A program made the position numbers and the translations under genes. The notes under the pieces were generated by a model. That model made no database searches. It saw nothing but the letters and a program-made list of their open reading frames with translations, and was not told the origin of the DNA. A DNA stretch of 53,418 nucleotides from UBA2365 sp964594045 (GTDB taxonomy: Bacteria > Bacteroidota > Bacteroidia > Chitinophagales > Saprospiraceae), in NCBI GenBank assembly GCA_964594045.1, contig CAZQKR010000026.1, positions 1-53,418 of the forward strand, given 5' to 3'. This document shows, in pieces, positions 18,633 through 28,611 of the stretch (position 1 is its first letter; every line of letters starts with the position of its first letter).

Positions 18633-19145
18633 ATGATTTTTTTAGCAGATTTTAGCGTGATCAAACCCGAACCGGGCTTATTTGTCTGGGCGGTGGTCAT
18701 TTTTGTCCTGTTTTGGTATCTGATCATCAAATTCGCTTTTAAACCGATCGCGAAAGCATTGGAAGAAAGAGAAGGCAGGATCCAGGATGCACTGGACAAA
18801 GCCAGAAAAACCAATGAAGAGATGGAACGTCTTCAGGCGGATAATGAGAAACTCCTTGCAGAAGCTCGCGAAGAACGCAGTAAGATACTTAATGAAGCCA
18901 AGGGTGTCAGCGAAAAACTGATACAGGATGCTAAGGAAAAAGCAAAAATTGAAGCTGCAGGCATCGTAGAAAAAGCTATGGTGGAGATCAATGCACAGAA
19001 AACACAGGCTTTGAGCGAAGTCAAAAATGTGGTCGGAAACATCGCCATAGAGATCGCTGAGAAAGTGGTGAAAAAAGAACTGTCCAAAGACAAGAGTCAG
19101 CAGGATTATGTCAAATCCCTGATCGACGAACTGAATTTGAACTAA
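18633..19145 (+). CDS. atpF: ATP synthase F0 subunit b
   Basis: Peripheral stalk subunit, 170 aa. One N-terminal membrane helix (about 8-30, GLFVWAVVIFVLFWYLIIKF) is followed by a long charged coiled coil (about 40-155) that reaches delta. It lies between atpE and atpH, 18 bp before atpH. Confidence 0.95.
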   Translation: MIFLADFSVIKPEPGLFVWAVVIFVLFWYLIIKFAFKPIAKALEEREGRIQDALDKARKTNEEMERLQADNEKLLAEAREERSKILNEAKGVSEKLIQDAKEKAKIEAAGIVEKAMVEINAQKTQALSEVKNVVGNIAIEIAEKVVKKELSKDKSQQDYVKSLIDELNLN

Positions 19146-19163
19146 AACAATATCCAGCGTACT

Positions 19164-19706
19164 ATGTCCGTACTCAGAATTGCCAACAGATACGCAAAAT
19201 CCTTTGTGGACTTCGGTGCAGAAAACAAAAAACTGCCCGAGTTGATAGAGGACGTCAAAAGTATATTGGAGCTGACTAAAAATAAGGAATTCAACCTTTT
19301 TTTGAAAAGCCCCATCATTAAGTATGAGGTGAAATCCAAGACGATCAACTCATTGCTTGAAGGCAGGATCCAAAAAGAAACAATGGACTTTTTGCATCTT
19401 ACCCTTCAAAAAGGCAGAGAAAATTTACTGCCGGAAATCCTCGAGGCCATAATTGTTAAATATCAGACATTGCAGAATATCACTCGGGTAACCATCACTT
19501 CTGCTGTGGAATTGGCTGAAGATGAGTTGAATAAAATTTCGGCTCAACTGGAACAAATGAAAATAACAGGTGGGAAAGTGGAGTTTGTCAAAAAAGTGAA
19601 TCCGGCGATCATCGGAGGATTCATTCTGGAGATCGGAGACAAACTGTTTGATGCCAGCGTCACTTCAAGACTTAAATTGATCCGTACGGAGTTGAATCAA
19701 AATTGA
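19164..19706 (+). CDS. atpH: ATP synthase F1 subunit delta
   Basis: Stalk protein (180 aa) linking F1 to subunit b. The N-terminal helical domain opens with RIANRYAKSFVDFG, the family signature, and the C-terminal GGFILEIGDKLFDASVTSRL block is also typical. Spacing to atpF (18 bp) and atpA (32 bp) fits one operon. Confidence 0.95.
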   Translation: MSVLRIANRYAKSFVDFGAENKKLPELIEDVKSILELTKNKEFNLFLKSPIIKYEVKSKTINSLLEGRIQKETMDFLHLTLQKGRENLLPEILEAIIVKYQTLQNITRVTITSAVELAEDELNKISAQLEQMKITGGKVEFVKKVNPAIIGGFILEIGDKLFDASVTSRLKLIRTELNQN

Positions 19707-19738
19707 TCATCATTTAATAAAGAGAAAAGAAGAGATAT

Positions 19739-21340
19739 ATGTTTAATGTAAAACCCGATGAAATATCAACCATAATCAGAAATCAGTTGACAGGTGTGAG
19801 CACAGCTGCTTCTCTGGAAGAGATCGGTTCCGTACTACAGGTAGGAGACGGTATCGCCAGGGTGTACGGGCTTACAAAAGTTCAGGCTGGTGAATTGGTA
19901 GAGTTTGAAAATGGAACACAGGCAGTGGTTCTTAACCTTGAAGAGGATAACGTTGGGGTGGTATTGTTAGGCCCCGGTGATGACATCAAGGAAGGTTCCA
20001 CGGTTAAAAGGACAGGAAAGATTTCTTCCATAGATGTGGGAGAAGGATTCCTGGGAAGGGTGATCAATCCATTGGGTCAACCCCTGGATGGCAAAGGCCC
20101 GATCACAGGAAAAAAATACCAGATGCCGATCGAGCGGAAAGCTCCCGGCGTAATTTTCAGACGTCCCGTGCATGAGGCGCTTCAGACCGGTATCAAGGCG
20201 ATCGACAGCATGATCCCTATCGGAAGAGGCCAAAGGGAGTTGATCATTGGTGACCGCCAGACCGGTAAAACTGCCATCGCGGTGGATACCATTCTCAACC
20301 AGAGGGAAAACTGGGAAAAAGGTAAACCGGTATACTGTATATATGTTGCATCAGGCCAGAAAGGCTCTACGGTTGCCAGGGTGATGAAGGCACTGGAAGA
20401 CGGAGGCGCGATGCCTTACACTGTGATCGTATTGGCTACAGCTTCTGACCCGGCACCACTTCAGTTCTTTGCTCCATTCGCCGGTGCTGCCATCGGAGAG
20501 TTCTTCCGTGATACAGGCAAAGCAGCATTGGTCGTATACGATGACCTGACCAAGCAGGCCATATCCTACCGGGAAGTTTCCCTCCTGCTCAAAAGGCCTC
20601 CGGGACGTGAAGCATATCCGGGCGATGTGTTCTATCTGCATTCCAGGTTGCTGGAAAGAGCTGCAAAGATCATCGGCAATGATGATATCGCACGTCAGAT
20701 GAACGATCTTCCTGAATCACTCAAAAATGCAAAAGATGAAAACGGACAGCCTTTGGTAAAAGGAGGTGGTTCACTGACCGCTCTGCCGATCATTGAGACA
20801 CAGGCAGGTGACGTTTCTGCATATATTCCAACCAACGTGATCTCCATTACGGACGGTCAGATCTTCCTGGAATCCAGCCTGTTCAATGCAGGTATCAGAC
20901 CGGCGATCAACGTGGGTATTTCAGTATCCAGGGTAGGGGGTTCAGCTCAGATCAAATCCATGAAGAAAGTTTCCGGTACGCTGAAACTGGATCAGGCACA
21001 ATTCCGTGAACTGGAAGCTTTTGCCAAATTCGGTTCAGACCTGGATGCTGCAACCATGAACGTAATCGAAAAAGGCAGAAGAAACGTGGAGATCCTGAAG
21101 CAGGCACAGTATGCCCCGATGTCTGTCGGTAAGCAAATCGCTATCATATATCTTGGAACCAAAGGCCTTCTGAGGTCAGTCCCGGTCAACAGGATCAGGG
21201 AGTTTGAAGAAGCATTCCTTACCACAATGGAACAACTCCATCCCGATGTGCTGGAAACCTTCAAATCAGGTGACCTTCCCCAGGATTCTATTCAAAAGGT
21301 GGAACAAATTGCAAAAGATTTGATGACACAATTTAAATAA
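19739..21340 (+). CDS. atpA: ATP synthase F1 subunit alpha
   Basis: Non-catalytic nucleotide-binding subunit, 533 aa. Walker A GDRQTGKT is at 171-178. The motif NVGISVSRVGGSAQ carries the arginine finger that completes the neighbouring beta active site. It is followed 6 bp later by atpG. Confidence 0.97.
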   Translation: MFNVKPDEISTIIRNQLTGVSTAASLEEIGSVLQVGDGIARVYGLTKVQAGELVEFENGTQAVVLNLEEDNVGVVLLGPGDDIKEGSTVKRTGKISSIDVGEGFLGRVINPLGQPLDGKGPITGKKYQMPIERKAPGVIFRRPVHEALQTGIKAIDSMIPIGRGQRELIIGDRQTGKTAIAVDTILNQRENWEKGKPVYCIYVASGQKGSTVARVMKALEDGGAMPYTVIVLATASDPAPLQFFAPFAGAAIGEFFRDTGKAALVVYDDLTKQAISYREVSLLLKRPPGREAYPGDVFYLHSRLLERAAKIIGNDDIARQMNDLPESLKNAKDENGQPLVKGGGSLTALPIIETQAGDVSAYIPTNVISITDGQIFLESSLFNAGIRPAINVGISVSRVGGSAQIKSMKKVSGTLKLDQAQFRELEAFAKFGSDLDAATMNVIEKGRRNVEILKQAQYAPMSVGKQIAIIYLGTKGLLRSVPVNRIREFEEAFLTTMEQLHPDVLETFKSGDLPQDSIQKVEQIAKDLMTQFK

Positions 21341-21346
21341 TTTATC

Positions 21347-22240
21347 GTGAGCGGCAAATTAAAAGAAGTCAGGGACCGTATTGCCTCGATCAATTCGACG
21401 CAGCAGATCACCAGCGCAATGAAGATGGTTTCCGCTGCCAAGTTTAAAAAAGCACAGGATGCCATCGTCAGGATACGGCCTTATGCCAACAGGTTGCACA
21501 GGATGTTGTTCAATATTCTGGCTAATCTGGAAGGAGAGATTTCCACAAATCTGCATAAGAAGCGAGATGTCCATAGAGTTTTGCTTGTCGTTGTGACTTC
21601 CAACCGGGGATTGTGCGGCGCATTCAATGCCAATATCATCAAAAAAGCGGAAGATAAAATACGTCATGCTTACGCTGATGTGCGTGCTTCAGGTAATCTT
21701 GAGTTACTTTGCATCGGTAAAAAGGGTTATGAGTATTTTAAAAAGCATTATAAAGATCTGCCTGTCAATAAGGATCATCTTTTTGCTTTTGACCATCTCA
21801 ATTCGGAGACCATTCATCCGATTGCAGATATGATCATGGATGCCTATGAACAAGGAAAATACGATCTGGTTGAAGTTGCTTATGCAGTATTTAGAAATGC
21901 TGCTATCCAATATCCGACCGTGGATCAGTTTCTACCTATTACAGACTCAAATCCTCAGCCGGTATCCAAAGAGGATTTTATTGCCAATTACATCTTTGAA
22001 CCGGGCAAGCAACAGCTGATGGCAGAGTTGGTTCCCAATATCATGAAAAGTACTTTTCTCAGGTATATGCTGGATACCAGTGCCTCAGAACATGGTGCCA
22101 GGATGTCTGCTATGGAAAATGCCACGGAAAATGCACGTGAATTGCTCAGGGATCTTAAATTGGAATACAACAAAGCAAGGCAGGAAGCCATTACTTCAGA
22201 ATTGTCCGAGATCGTGGGCGGAGCAGCAGCCTTAAGTTGA
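21347..22240 (+). CDS. atpG: ATP synthase F1 subunit gamma
   Basis: Central rotor shaft, 297 aa, with the coiled-coil termini KLKEVRDRIASINSTQQITSAM and ARELLRDLKLEYNKARQEAIT and the conserved SNRGLCGAFN. The start is GTG at 21347, 6 bp after atpA. atpD and atpC do not follow; a strong terminator ends the operon, so beta and epsilon must be encoded elsewhere, as often in Bacteroidota. Confidence 0.96.
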   Translation: MSGKLKEVRDRIASINSTQQITSAMKMVSAAKFKKAQDAIVRIRPYANRLHRMLFNILANLEGEISTNLHKKRDVHRVLLVVVTSNRGLCGAFNANIIKKAEDKIRHAYADVRASGNLELLCIGKKGYEYFKKHYKDLPVNKDHLFAFDHLNSETIHPIADMIMDAYEQGKYDLVEVAYAVFRNAAIQYPTVDQFLPITDSNPQPVSKEDFIANYIFEPGKQQLMAELVPNIMKSTFLRYMLDTSASEHGARMSAMENATENARELLRDLKLEYNKARQEAITSELSEIVGGAAALS

Positions 22241-22267
22241 TTTTCAAGTTTTAGCATATAAAATTTA

Positions 22268-22300
22268 CAGGGTTTGGCTTTGGTCAAACCCTGTTTTTTT
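22268..22300 (+). terminator. Terminator of the atp operon
   Basis: Perfect 9-bp stem cagggtttg (22268-22276) / caaaccctg (22285-22293), 8-nt loop, followed by seven T. It lies 28 bp after atpG. Confidence 0.88.
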
Positions 22301-22844
22301 ACTACATGAAATCCTGATAAATTTTGACAAAATGTCCAAATACACCTTAATACCTGATCCTTGAAGCATAATCGATTTGTTGCAACCTGTAAAATGTCGA
22401 TCGATCATAAAGAACATTTATTCAGTTTTTTGATATAAAGCTTGTTTGTTTGGTCTTTTCAGGACAATCCTGTCCAGGTAAAACTCATTTTCCCATTCCC
22501 TGTTCAACAACAAATTTTGATCATATCTTCACCGAAATTCAGTTTTTACATCGAAACAAAATTTGGCATTTAACAAGAAAATGAAGATGTACATGGCTGA
22601 AAAACTTTGTAGCTATTCAGGCTGAACACTTTCAATACAGGCATTTTCTTCAACCCAAAGGAATATTTGTCATTTTGTTGACTTTTCATGAAATGTTTTA
22701 TACACATTATTATATTTTCGCTACATTTGACCCTTCATTAAGAGTAAGATTAACAATAACATTGTTTCCTTCTGGTTTTGTTTTTGAGTGTAATCAACTG
22801 GCTGTTACAGTTGCCAGCATTTTTTAGTAATTAAAAAAAGTCAA
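22301..22844. other. Intergenic with a possible promoter
   Basis: 544 bp without a gene. TACATTTG at 22722-22729 fits the -7 box, leaving a leader of about 110 nt before the next ATG. In this leader, two short mutually exclusive pairings (AACTG 22796-22800 with CAGTT 22808-22812, or CTGGC 22798-22802 with GCCAG 22813-22817) precede a T-run, so attenuation is possible but weakly supported. Confidence 0.35.
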
Positions 22845-25496
22845 ATGAAAAATTTTTCTACCAAAATTTTTATGGGTTTGTTGTTGGGCCTTTTTGCGAT
22901 GACAACATTGAGCGCCCAGGGTTTGTACAGGACATCAGATCCTGCTGCAAACAAAAAAATGGAAACCATTAATGCCAACAATCCTTCCGCCCCATTGCAA
23001 AGTACTCCAAGGAATACCTTTTTCCAGGAGACCTTCGAGTCCAATTCCTTTGCCACGAATGGCTGGGTTTTGACTGATGCTGACGGGGATGGCTTTAACT
23101 GGGGTATTTCATCAGGTCTCACATCCCATACAGGGAGTTATTGTGCAGGATCCAATTCATGGATCAATACTTCAGGCCCATTAACCCCAAACAACTGGAT
23201 GGGTAGTAAGGCCATCGATCTTTCTGCAGCAGCAGGAACCATTATTCTGGAATACTGGGTAAGGGCTCAGGATCAAACCTGGCCAAGTGAACACTATGGT
23301 GTTTATGCTTCAACAAGTGGAAATAAACCCGCTGACTTTTTAGGTGCCAACGGGACCAAACTGTTTGAAGAAACTGTTGTGAAAGGTACCGATGCTGCTA
23401 ACAAACTTTATGTCAAAAGGTCACTTGACCTTTCCGCTTACGTAGGTGGAAGCGTTTATATCGCATTCAGACATTTTGACTGTACAGATATGTTCATCCT
23501 GGATATCGACGATATCATCGTGTTCCAGAGTACTGTGACTGACGTCGGAATAACAGGTGTTGTTGCTCCTTCCAATGCAGCGGGTTGTGCAAAAGGCACA
23601 GAAGAAGAAGTAACGGTTACCCTGTTCAATTACGGTGGTACTCCTCAAGTCAATTTCCCCGTTTCATTTACTTTTAACGGTAATACGGTTACAGAAACTG
23701 TTCCTGATACACTGGAACCCGCAAAAGCACTTGAATTCACTTTTATGCAAAAACTGGATCTTTCCACGCTGGGATATTATTCCATGCAATTCAATGTCAA
23801 TGTGCCAAATGATTCAGATGCCAGCAACAACAGTTTTACACATGATTTCAGAAGTACCGACGCTGTTTTTACAGTTATTGCCAACACAGATGGTTCAGGT
23901 AGCCAGGGTTGGGAGCTGACCAATACTGCTGGAGAAGTTGTTGGTGATCACGGTGCATATCAGTGGTTTGTTACCGAAACGACCAATGTTTGCATACTTG
24001 CAGATGATTGTTATATTTTCAACTGGGTAGCCGCTTCAAGCAGCGAAAACACAGTTACACTAAATTATAACGAGGAGCAGATTTTTACTCAGGCAGTGAC
24101 CGGATCATTTGATTATTATGCTATTGGAGATGCCTGTGAGCCTGTAAATGCCATCCTGGTTGATCATTTTATGCCTGATTATGAAGTACTTGGAAATGTT
24201 GAATTAGTTGGAGCACTTCGTAATATCGGTAAAGAAGCCATCACTTCCTACGATGTTCAGTATTCCATCAATGGTGTAGCCTCTGATAAAGTAACTGTGT
24301 CCAACCTCAGTTTTGCTCCGGGTGAAGTTTTTGCTGCCGGCTATCCTGCTGCACATAATTTTGCTGCATTGGGCAGTTATGAGATTAAGCTGACTTTCTC
24401 CAATTTTAATGGAACATACACTCCAATGGAGAATGAATTCGCACATACCATTCATATTTTAAGCTATAAACCCACTACCAGGGTGTTGGGTGAAGAAGGT
24501 ACCGGAACATGGTGTGGATGGTGCCCGAGAGGAGCTGTTTTCATGGAGTATATGGAAAATGCATATCCTGAAACCTGGGTTGGTGTAGCTGTACATAACT
24601 CTGATCCGATGACCGTTACAGCATATGATGCAGGAATGGGAACCATGATCGGAGGTTATCCAAGCGGTTTGGTCAACAGGTATAACTTTGGAGCCGGATT
24701 TGATGTGGATCCTTCACAATTTGAGGCTGCATACAACCTGTTGATTGACAGAGTTGTTCCTGTGGATCTGGCGATTACCGGAGGTAAATATGAGGCATCC
24801 TCCCGGAAGTTACAGTTTACTATGGAAGCAAAATTTGCAGGAAATCTTGCAAAAGACTTTAATGTTTTCGGCGTTGTGGTTGAACATGGTGTGAGAGGAA
24901 CAGCTGCAGGTTACAACCAAACCAATTATTATGCCGGAGGCGCAAACGGACCGATGGGTGGTTATGAAAATCTGCCTGACCCGGTCCCTGCTGCCAACAT
25001 GGTTTATGATAATGTTGCCCGGGCTTTACTTGGTGGCTGGACAGGTCTGAATAACGTAATCCCAAATCCGACCACTGACGGAGGAATTTATAATTATAAT
25101 TTCTCCTACACTTTGACTGCAACTGAAAAGATTGACAATATGGTTTTGATCGCAGCAGTGATCGATAAAACAACCGGAGAAATTGTCAACGTTGTGAAGA
25201 AAACTTATGAAAAAACTGTTGGTACTCAGGATGTAATGCCTGAATTGGTGGATTTTGAAATTGCACCAAATCCATCTGCCGGCCAATTCAGGATCAGGAT
25301 CGATCTGGAAAACGCAGAGGAAATAACAGTTTTCGTCACCGATATGATGGGAAGAAGAGTGGCTACTTTACTTGAAAATCAAAAGGTCGCTCATTTTGAT
25401 CATGCACTTGACCTGACTGCTCAGCATAATGGAGTTTACCTGGTCAATGTTCAATCCAGAAATGGAGTAAGTGTACAGAAAATTGTTAAACAATAA
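22845..25496 (+). CDS. T9SS cargo protein with Omp28-like thioredoxin-fold domain
   Basis: 883-aa secreted protein. Parts in order: signal peptide (1-25, ending LSAQ); a jelly-roll choice-of-anchor-J or cleaved-adhesin-like domain (about 60-230, starting FFQETFESNSFATNGW); beta-sandwich repeats (about 235-540, CARDB-like); an Omp28-like region with Cys557 and Cys560 in WCGWCPRG followed by a thioredoxin-like fold (about 550-780); and a T9SS type A sorting domain (about 800-883; IAPNPSAGQFRI, GVYLVNVQ, KIVKQ). The CxxC suggests redox or copper-binding activity at the surface; function is unproven. It is transcribed alone, ending at a strong terminator. Confidence 0.85.
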   Translation: MKNFSTKIFMGLLLGLFAMTTLSAQGLYRTSDPAANKKMETINANNPSAPLQSTPRNTFFQETFESNSFATNGWVLTDADGDGFNWGISSGLTSHTGSYCAGSNSWINTSGPLTPNNWMGSKAIDLSAAAGTIILEYWVRAQDQTWPSEHYGVYASTSGNKPADFLGANGTKLFEETVVKGTDAANKLYVKRSLDLSAYVGGSVYIAFRHFDCTDMFILDIDDIIVFQSTVTDVGITGVVAPSNAAGCAKGTEEEVTVTLFNYGGTPQVNFPVSFTFNGNTVTETVPDTLEPAKALEFTFMQKLDLSTLGYYSMQFNVNVPNDSDASNNSFTHDFRSTDAVFTVIANTDGSGSQGWELTNTAGEVVGDHGAYQWFVTETTNVCILADDCYIFNWVAASSSENTVTLNYNEEQIFTQAVTGSFDYYAIGDACEPVNAILVDHFMPDYEVLGNVELVGALRNIGKEAITSYDVQYSINGVASDKVTVSNLSFAPGEVFAAGYPAAHNFAALGSYEIKLTFSNFNGTYTPMENEFAHTIHILSYKPTTRVLGEEGTGTWCGWCPRGAVFMEYMENAYPETWVGVAVHNSDPMTVTAYDAGMGTMIGGYPSGLVNRYNFGAGFDVDPSQFEAAYNLLIDRVVPVDLAITGGKYEASSRKLQFTMEAKFAGNLAKDFNVFGVVVEHGVRGTAAGYNQTNYYAGGANGPMGGYENLPDPVPAANMVYDNVARALLGGWTGLNNVIPNPTTDGGIYNYNFSYTLTATEKIDNMVLIAAVIDKTTGEIVNVVKKTYEKTVGTQDVMPELVDFEIAPNPSAGQFRIRIDLENAEEITVFVTDMMGRRVATLLENQKVAHFDHALDLTAQHNGVYLVNVQSRNGVSVQKIVKQ

Positions 25497-25506
25497 GGAT
25501 GATTTT

Positions 25507-25549
25507 GCATTGCGGTTTACCTTTCGGTGAACCGCAATGCTTCTTTTTT
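25507..25549 (+). terminator. Terminator after the Omp28-like gene
   Basis: 15-bp stem gcattgcggtttacc / ggtgaaccgcaatgc (25507-25521 and 25526-25540) with a 4-nt loop and one wobble pair, followed by a T-rich tail. Confidence 0.85.
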
Positions 25550-25579
25550 GAACTTTATTTCACTTTTATATTATTTTTG
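25547..25579 (+). promoter_or_regulatory. Promoter with Bacteroidota consensus boxes
   Basis: TTTG (25547-25550), 21 nt, then TATTTTTG (25572-25579). Both boxes and spacing fit the Bacteroidota pattern. The next ATG is 22 bp downstream. Confidence 0.5.
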
Positions 25580-25600
25580 TCATAGTCAAAATTAAATGCT

Positions 25601-26287
25601 ATGAGTAGATTGTTTTCTTTTGTGGTGATTTTTATGTTATCCTTTCAGCTTTCAGGCCAGTTGGTATTGACTCCGGATACAATGGATATCAGTTTTCCTC
25701 AGGATACCTCATACTATGACATTCACATGACTGTGACAAATAATTACAATGGTCCCGTTTCATTCTGGTGGCGTTTGGTAAAGACTGATTTTCCTCCTGC
25801 CTGGACTACACAGGTATGCGATCTCAACACCTGCTATTTTGAAGGTGTGGACAAATGCCCGAAAAATAACCCTAATTCATTGGCTGCCGGCGCCAGTTCA
25901 GATGCCATGTATGTAAAATTGAATCCACATAACACCGTCGGAACAACGAGTATGTGGTTCAAGATCTACTCCAATTCGGATCTGACCAATATCGTGGACT
26001 CCATATTGATCAATGTTGTTTCTCTTCCTACATCACAGGACGAAGTATTGGTCCGGGAGGCGAGCGTTTTCCCAAATCCTGCAAAAGATCATTTTACGCT
26101 TTCAGGCGAAAGTCAGGCTTTCAGGCAGATGGAGATCATCAGCGCAGCAGGTCAGCTTATGGGTACATGGAAGGTTGAACCCGGTAAACATTACCCCATC
26201 AGCGAACTTCACAGTGGATTGTATTATATCAGATTATCCGGCAAAAACGGTCAGTCCATCAAAACTATACGCTTGCATAAGGAATAA
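25601..26287 (+). CDS. Secreted protein with T9SS sorting domain
   Basis: 228 aa. A signal peptide (1-19) is followed by an immunoglobulin-like beta domain (about 22-145) containing three Cys (VCDLNTC and DKCPKN), then a T9SS type A sorting domain (about 150-228; VFPNPAKDHFTLSG, LHSGLYYIRLSG, IKTIRLHKE). The upstream domain resembles DUF4625/FixG-like beta sandwiches but no family is certain. It has its own promoter and lies downstream of a terminator, so it is a separate unit. Confidence 0.8.
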   Translation: MSRLFSFVVIFMLSFQLSGQLVLTPDTMDISFPQDTSYYDIHMTVTNNYNGPVSFWWRLVKTDFPPAWTTQVCDLNTCYFEGVDKCPKNNPNSLAAGASSDAMYVKLNPHNTVGTTSMWFKIYSNSDLTNIVDSILINVVSLPTSQDEVLVREASVFPNPAKDHFTLSGESQAFRQMEIISAAGQLMGTWKVEPGKHYPISELHSGLYYIRLSGKNGQSIKTIRLHKE

Positions 26288-26585
26288 TCGCCTTATCAGA
26301 AAGGGAATTCAATCTTTCCTGAAATTTCCATATTAGCGGTTCACTTTTTCTCCGGGTAAATTTACTTTGGGCAGCGCATGGTTTGAATCTGCGTTAAGGC
26401 AGACAATTACAGAATATCCTTAATTGTTTCATCTTTTTTGCATAAAACTTTCACGTTTACTTTTGGATATTCCTCTGATTTCCGACCTTTAGGGTGTATA
26501 TTTTTGTCAGGAGTGGTTTCAGGAATCGGGTTTTATCGCATTACTGGTTTTTGGATCAGCTCAAATTTTGACCTAAAACTTTCCC

Positions 26586-28310
26586 ATGCAAAAGCAAACT
26601 ATTGTCGTCTTTTTTCTGCTCATTTATATTCCTCTCACTCAGAATAGCTTTGCACAAGGTAAGATCATGAAAACAATCTGCAATCCCATTGATCTGAGTT
26701 ACCGGTTTTGTATTGATCAGCCATCAAGACGAGAAGCTGCTGACCCGACTGTGATCTGGTTCAGAGACAGGTATTTCCTGTTTGCTTCAAAATCAGGCGG
26801 TTATTGGCACTCAAAAGATCTCTCAGAATGGTCGTTCATCAGTACGGATCAGATTCCAGTTGAGGAATATGCTCCCACAGTGGTCGAACTGGAGGATACT
26901 ATGTATTTTCTGGCATCTTCCAATGATGTGAGTACCGTCTATAAGAGCCATGATCCACTGAGCGGGCATTGGGAAATTGCTGTGCAAGCCCTGGAAATGC
27001 CTGTATGGGATCCCGCATTCTTTCTGGATGATGACGGGAAATTGTACCTCTATTGGGGATGTTCCAATGAGCGACCTGTTTATGGGGTGCAAATCGATTA
27101 TAGAAATAATTTTGCCTTCATCGGTCAGCCGACCAGCCTGATCTCTGCTCATCCTGAAAAATACGGTTGGGAAGTTCCCGGTGATGATAACACGCTGGTC
27201 AATCAAAAACCCTGGATTGAGGGTGCATGGGTGAATAAGCTCAAAGGTAAATATTATCTTCAATATGCCGGTCCCGGAACAGAATATAAAAGTTATGCTG
27301 ACGGCATTTATGTTTCCACTCACCCTTTAGGACCTTATGAGCTGCAAAATCATAACCCTTTTGCTTCTAAACCTGATGGTTTTGTTGCCGGAGCCGGTCA
27401 TGGAAGTTCATTTTCAGACCAATATGGTAATTTTTGGCACATCGGAACCATGACCATTTCCCAAAAACATATTTTTGAAAGGCGACTGGGGTTATTTCCG
27501 GCTTTTCTCGACGATGATGGAACCTATTATGCCAATACCAGATTTGGTGATTATCCTTTTATCATTCCTCAAAAAAAGATCTCTGATCAAAAAGAGCTAT
27601 TTCCGGGATGGATGCTGCTGTCCTTCAACAAAAAAATGGAAGTTTCTTCGGAAATGGAAGGATTTCCGGCTTCAAATCCAACCGATGAAAATATCCGCAC
27701 CTGGTGGGCGGCCGGCACTGGTAATGCCGGAGAATTTGCAATGATTGATCTCGGGAAATTGTACGATGTGTACGCCATTCAGCTGAATTTTTCGGAGCAT
27801 AATACAGAGATTTATGGCAGAAACGAGGGATTATACCACCGATACCAACTTGAAGCTTCTGTTGATAAGATTCACTGGGTAATGCTCTCAGATAAGTCTT
27901 TGAATGAAGACGATCATACACACAATTATTTTGAGCTGAACCATAAAATGGCTTTCAGGTATATCCGGGTCACTAATTTGGGTGTTCCCGGTGGTTGTTT
28001 TGCGATTAGCGGCTTGAGGGTTTTCGGTATGGGACGCGCGAAAATTCCGGGAAAGATCAGTGATCTTATAATTGTCAGGGATGAAATTGACAAAAGAAAA
28101 GCAAGGCTCAGCTGGTCTGGGACAAATGCCACCGGTTACCATATTTTGTTTGGGACTCAAAAAGATAAACTTTACAATTGCCATACTGTTTATGACGCAA
28201 ATAGTCTGAATTTGAATAGTTTGAACGCTGAGAGTAGCTATTATTTCAGATTGGAGGCATTCAATGAATCAGGTACCAGGGCAATGAAATCTGTAGTCTT
28301 TGTGGAGTGA
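26586..28310 (+). CDS. Secreted GH43-like glycosidase with F5/8C and FnIII domains
   Basis: 574 aa. Signal peptide (1-24, SFAQG). A five-bladed propeller of the GH43 clan (about 45-345) shows the expected catalytic triad: Asp53 (AADPTVI), Asp142 (VWDPAFF) and Glu212 (WIEGAWV), so it is likely active on arabinosides or xylosides. It is followed by an F5/8 type C (discoidin, CBM32-like) domain (about 350-485; WWAAGTGNAGEFAMIDLG, FRYIRVTN) and a fibronectin III domain (about 490-574). There is no T9SS sorting domain, unlike its neighbours, so it may stay in the periplasm. Substrate unknown. Confidence 0.82.
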   Translation: MQKQTIVVFFLLIYIPLTQNSFAQGKIMKTICNPIDLSYRFCIDQPSRREAADPTVIWFRDRYFLFASKSGGYWHSKDLSEWSFISTDQIPVEEYAPTVVELEDTMYFLASSNDVSTVYKSHDPLSGHWEIAVQALEMPVWDPAFFLDDDGKLYLYWGCSNERPVYGVQIDYRNNFAFIGQPTSLISAHPEKYGWEVPGDDNTLVNQKPWIEGAWVNKLKGKYYLQYAGPGTEYKSYADGIYVSTHPLGPYELQNHNPFASKPDGFVAGAGHGSSFSDQYGNFWHIGTMTISQKHIFERRLGLFPAFLDDDGTYYANTRFGDYPFIIPQKKISDQKELFPGWMLLSFNKKMEVSSEMEGFPASNPTDENIRTWWAAGTGNAGEFAMIDLGKLYDVYAIQLNFSEHNTEIYGRNEGLYHRYQLEASVDKIHWVMLSDKSLNEDDHTHNYFELNHKMAFRYIRVTNLGVPGGCFAISGLRVFGMGRAKIPGKISDLIIVRDEIDKRKARLSWSGTNATGYHILFGTQKDKLYNCHTVYDANSLNLNSLNAESSYYFRLEAFNESGTRAMKSVVFVE

Positions 28311-28611
28311 TTGAACTGCATCTTAAGGATCTAAAATTTTAAAAGCTTATGCTTAATATGACGCTTGATTTGGCTAAAAATATGTTATAAGCTTGTTAAA
28401 ATTCGGGAAAACTGAAGCGGTTCTCAACGAATTTGCGTCTATTTGTATGTGTAAAAGAACATTTCGTATAATTAATAGCGAATTCGATCCGAATGATTTT
28501 AAAAAACCTGTATTTTATAGTTATTTTGTAATCGCTAATAAAATTGTTGTTAAAATTTCATATTTAATTTTTTTATAATATATTTACATTTTGAAATAAT
28601 TTTTACTTTTT
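28311..28611. other. Intergenic, no gene seen
   Basis: About 300 AT-rich bp. A 61-codon frame at 28393-28578 has no support and starts at a non-ATG codon. Confidence 0.4.
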
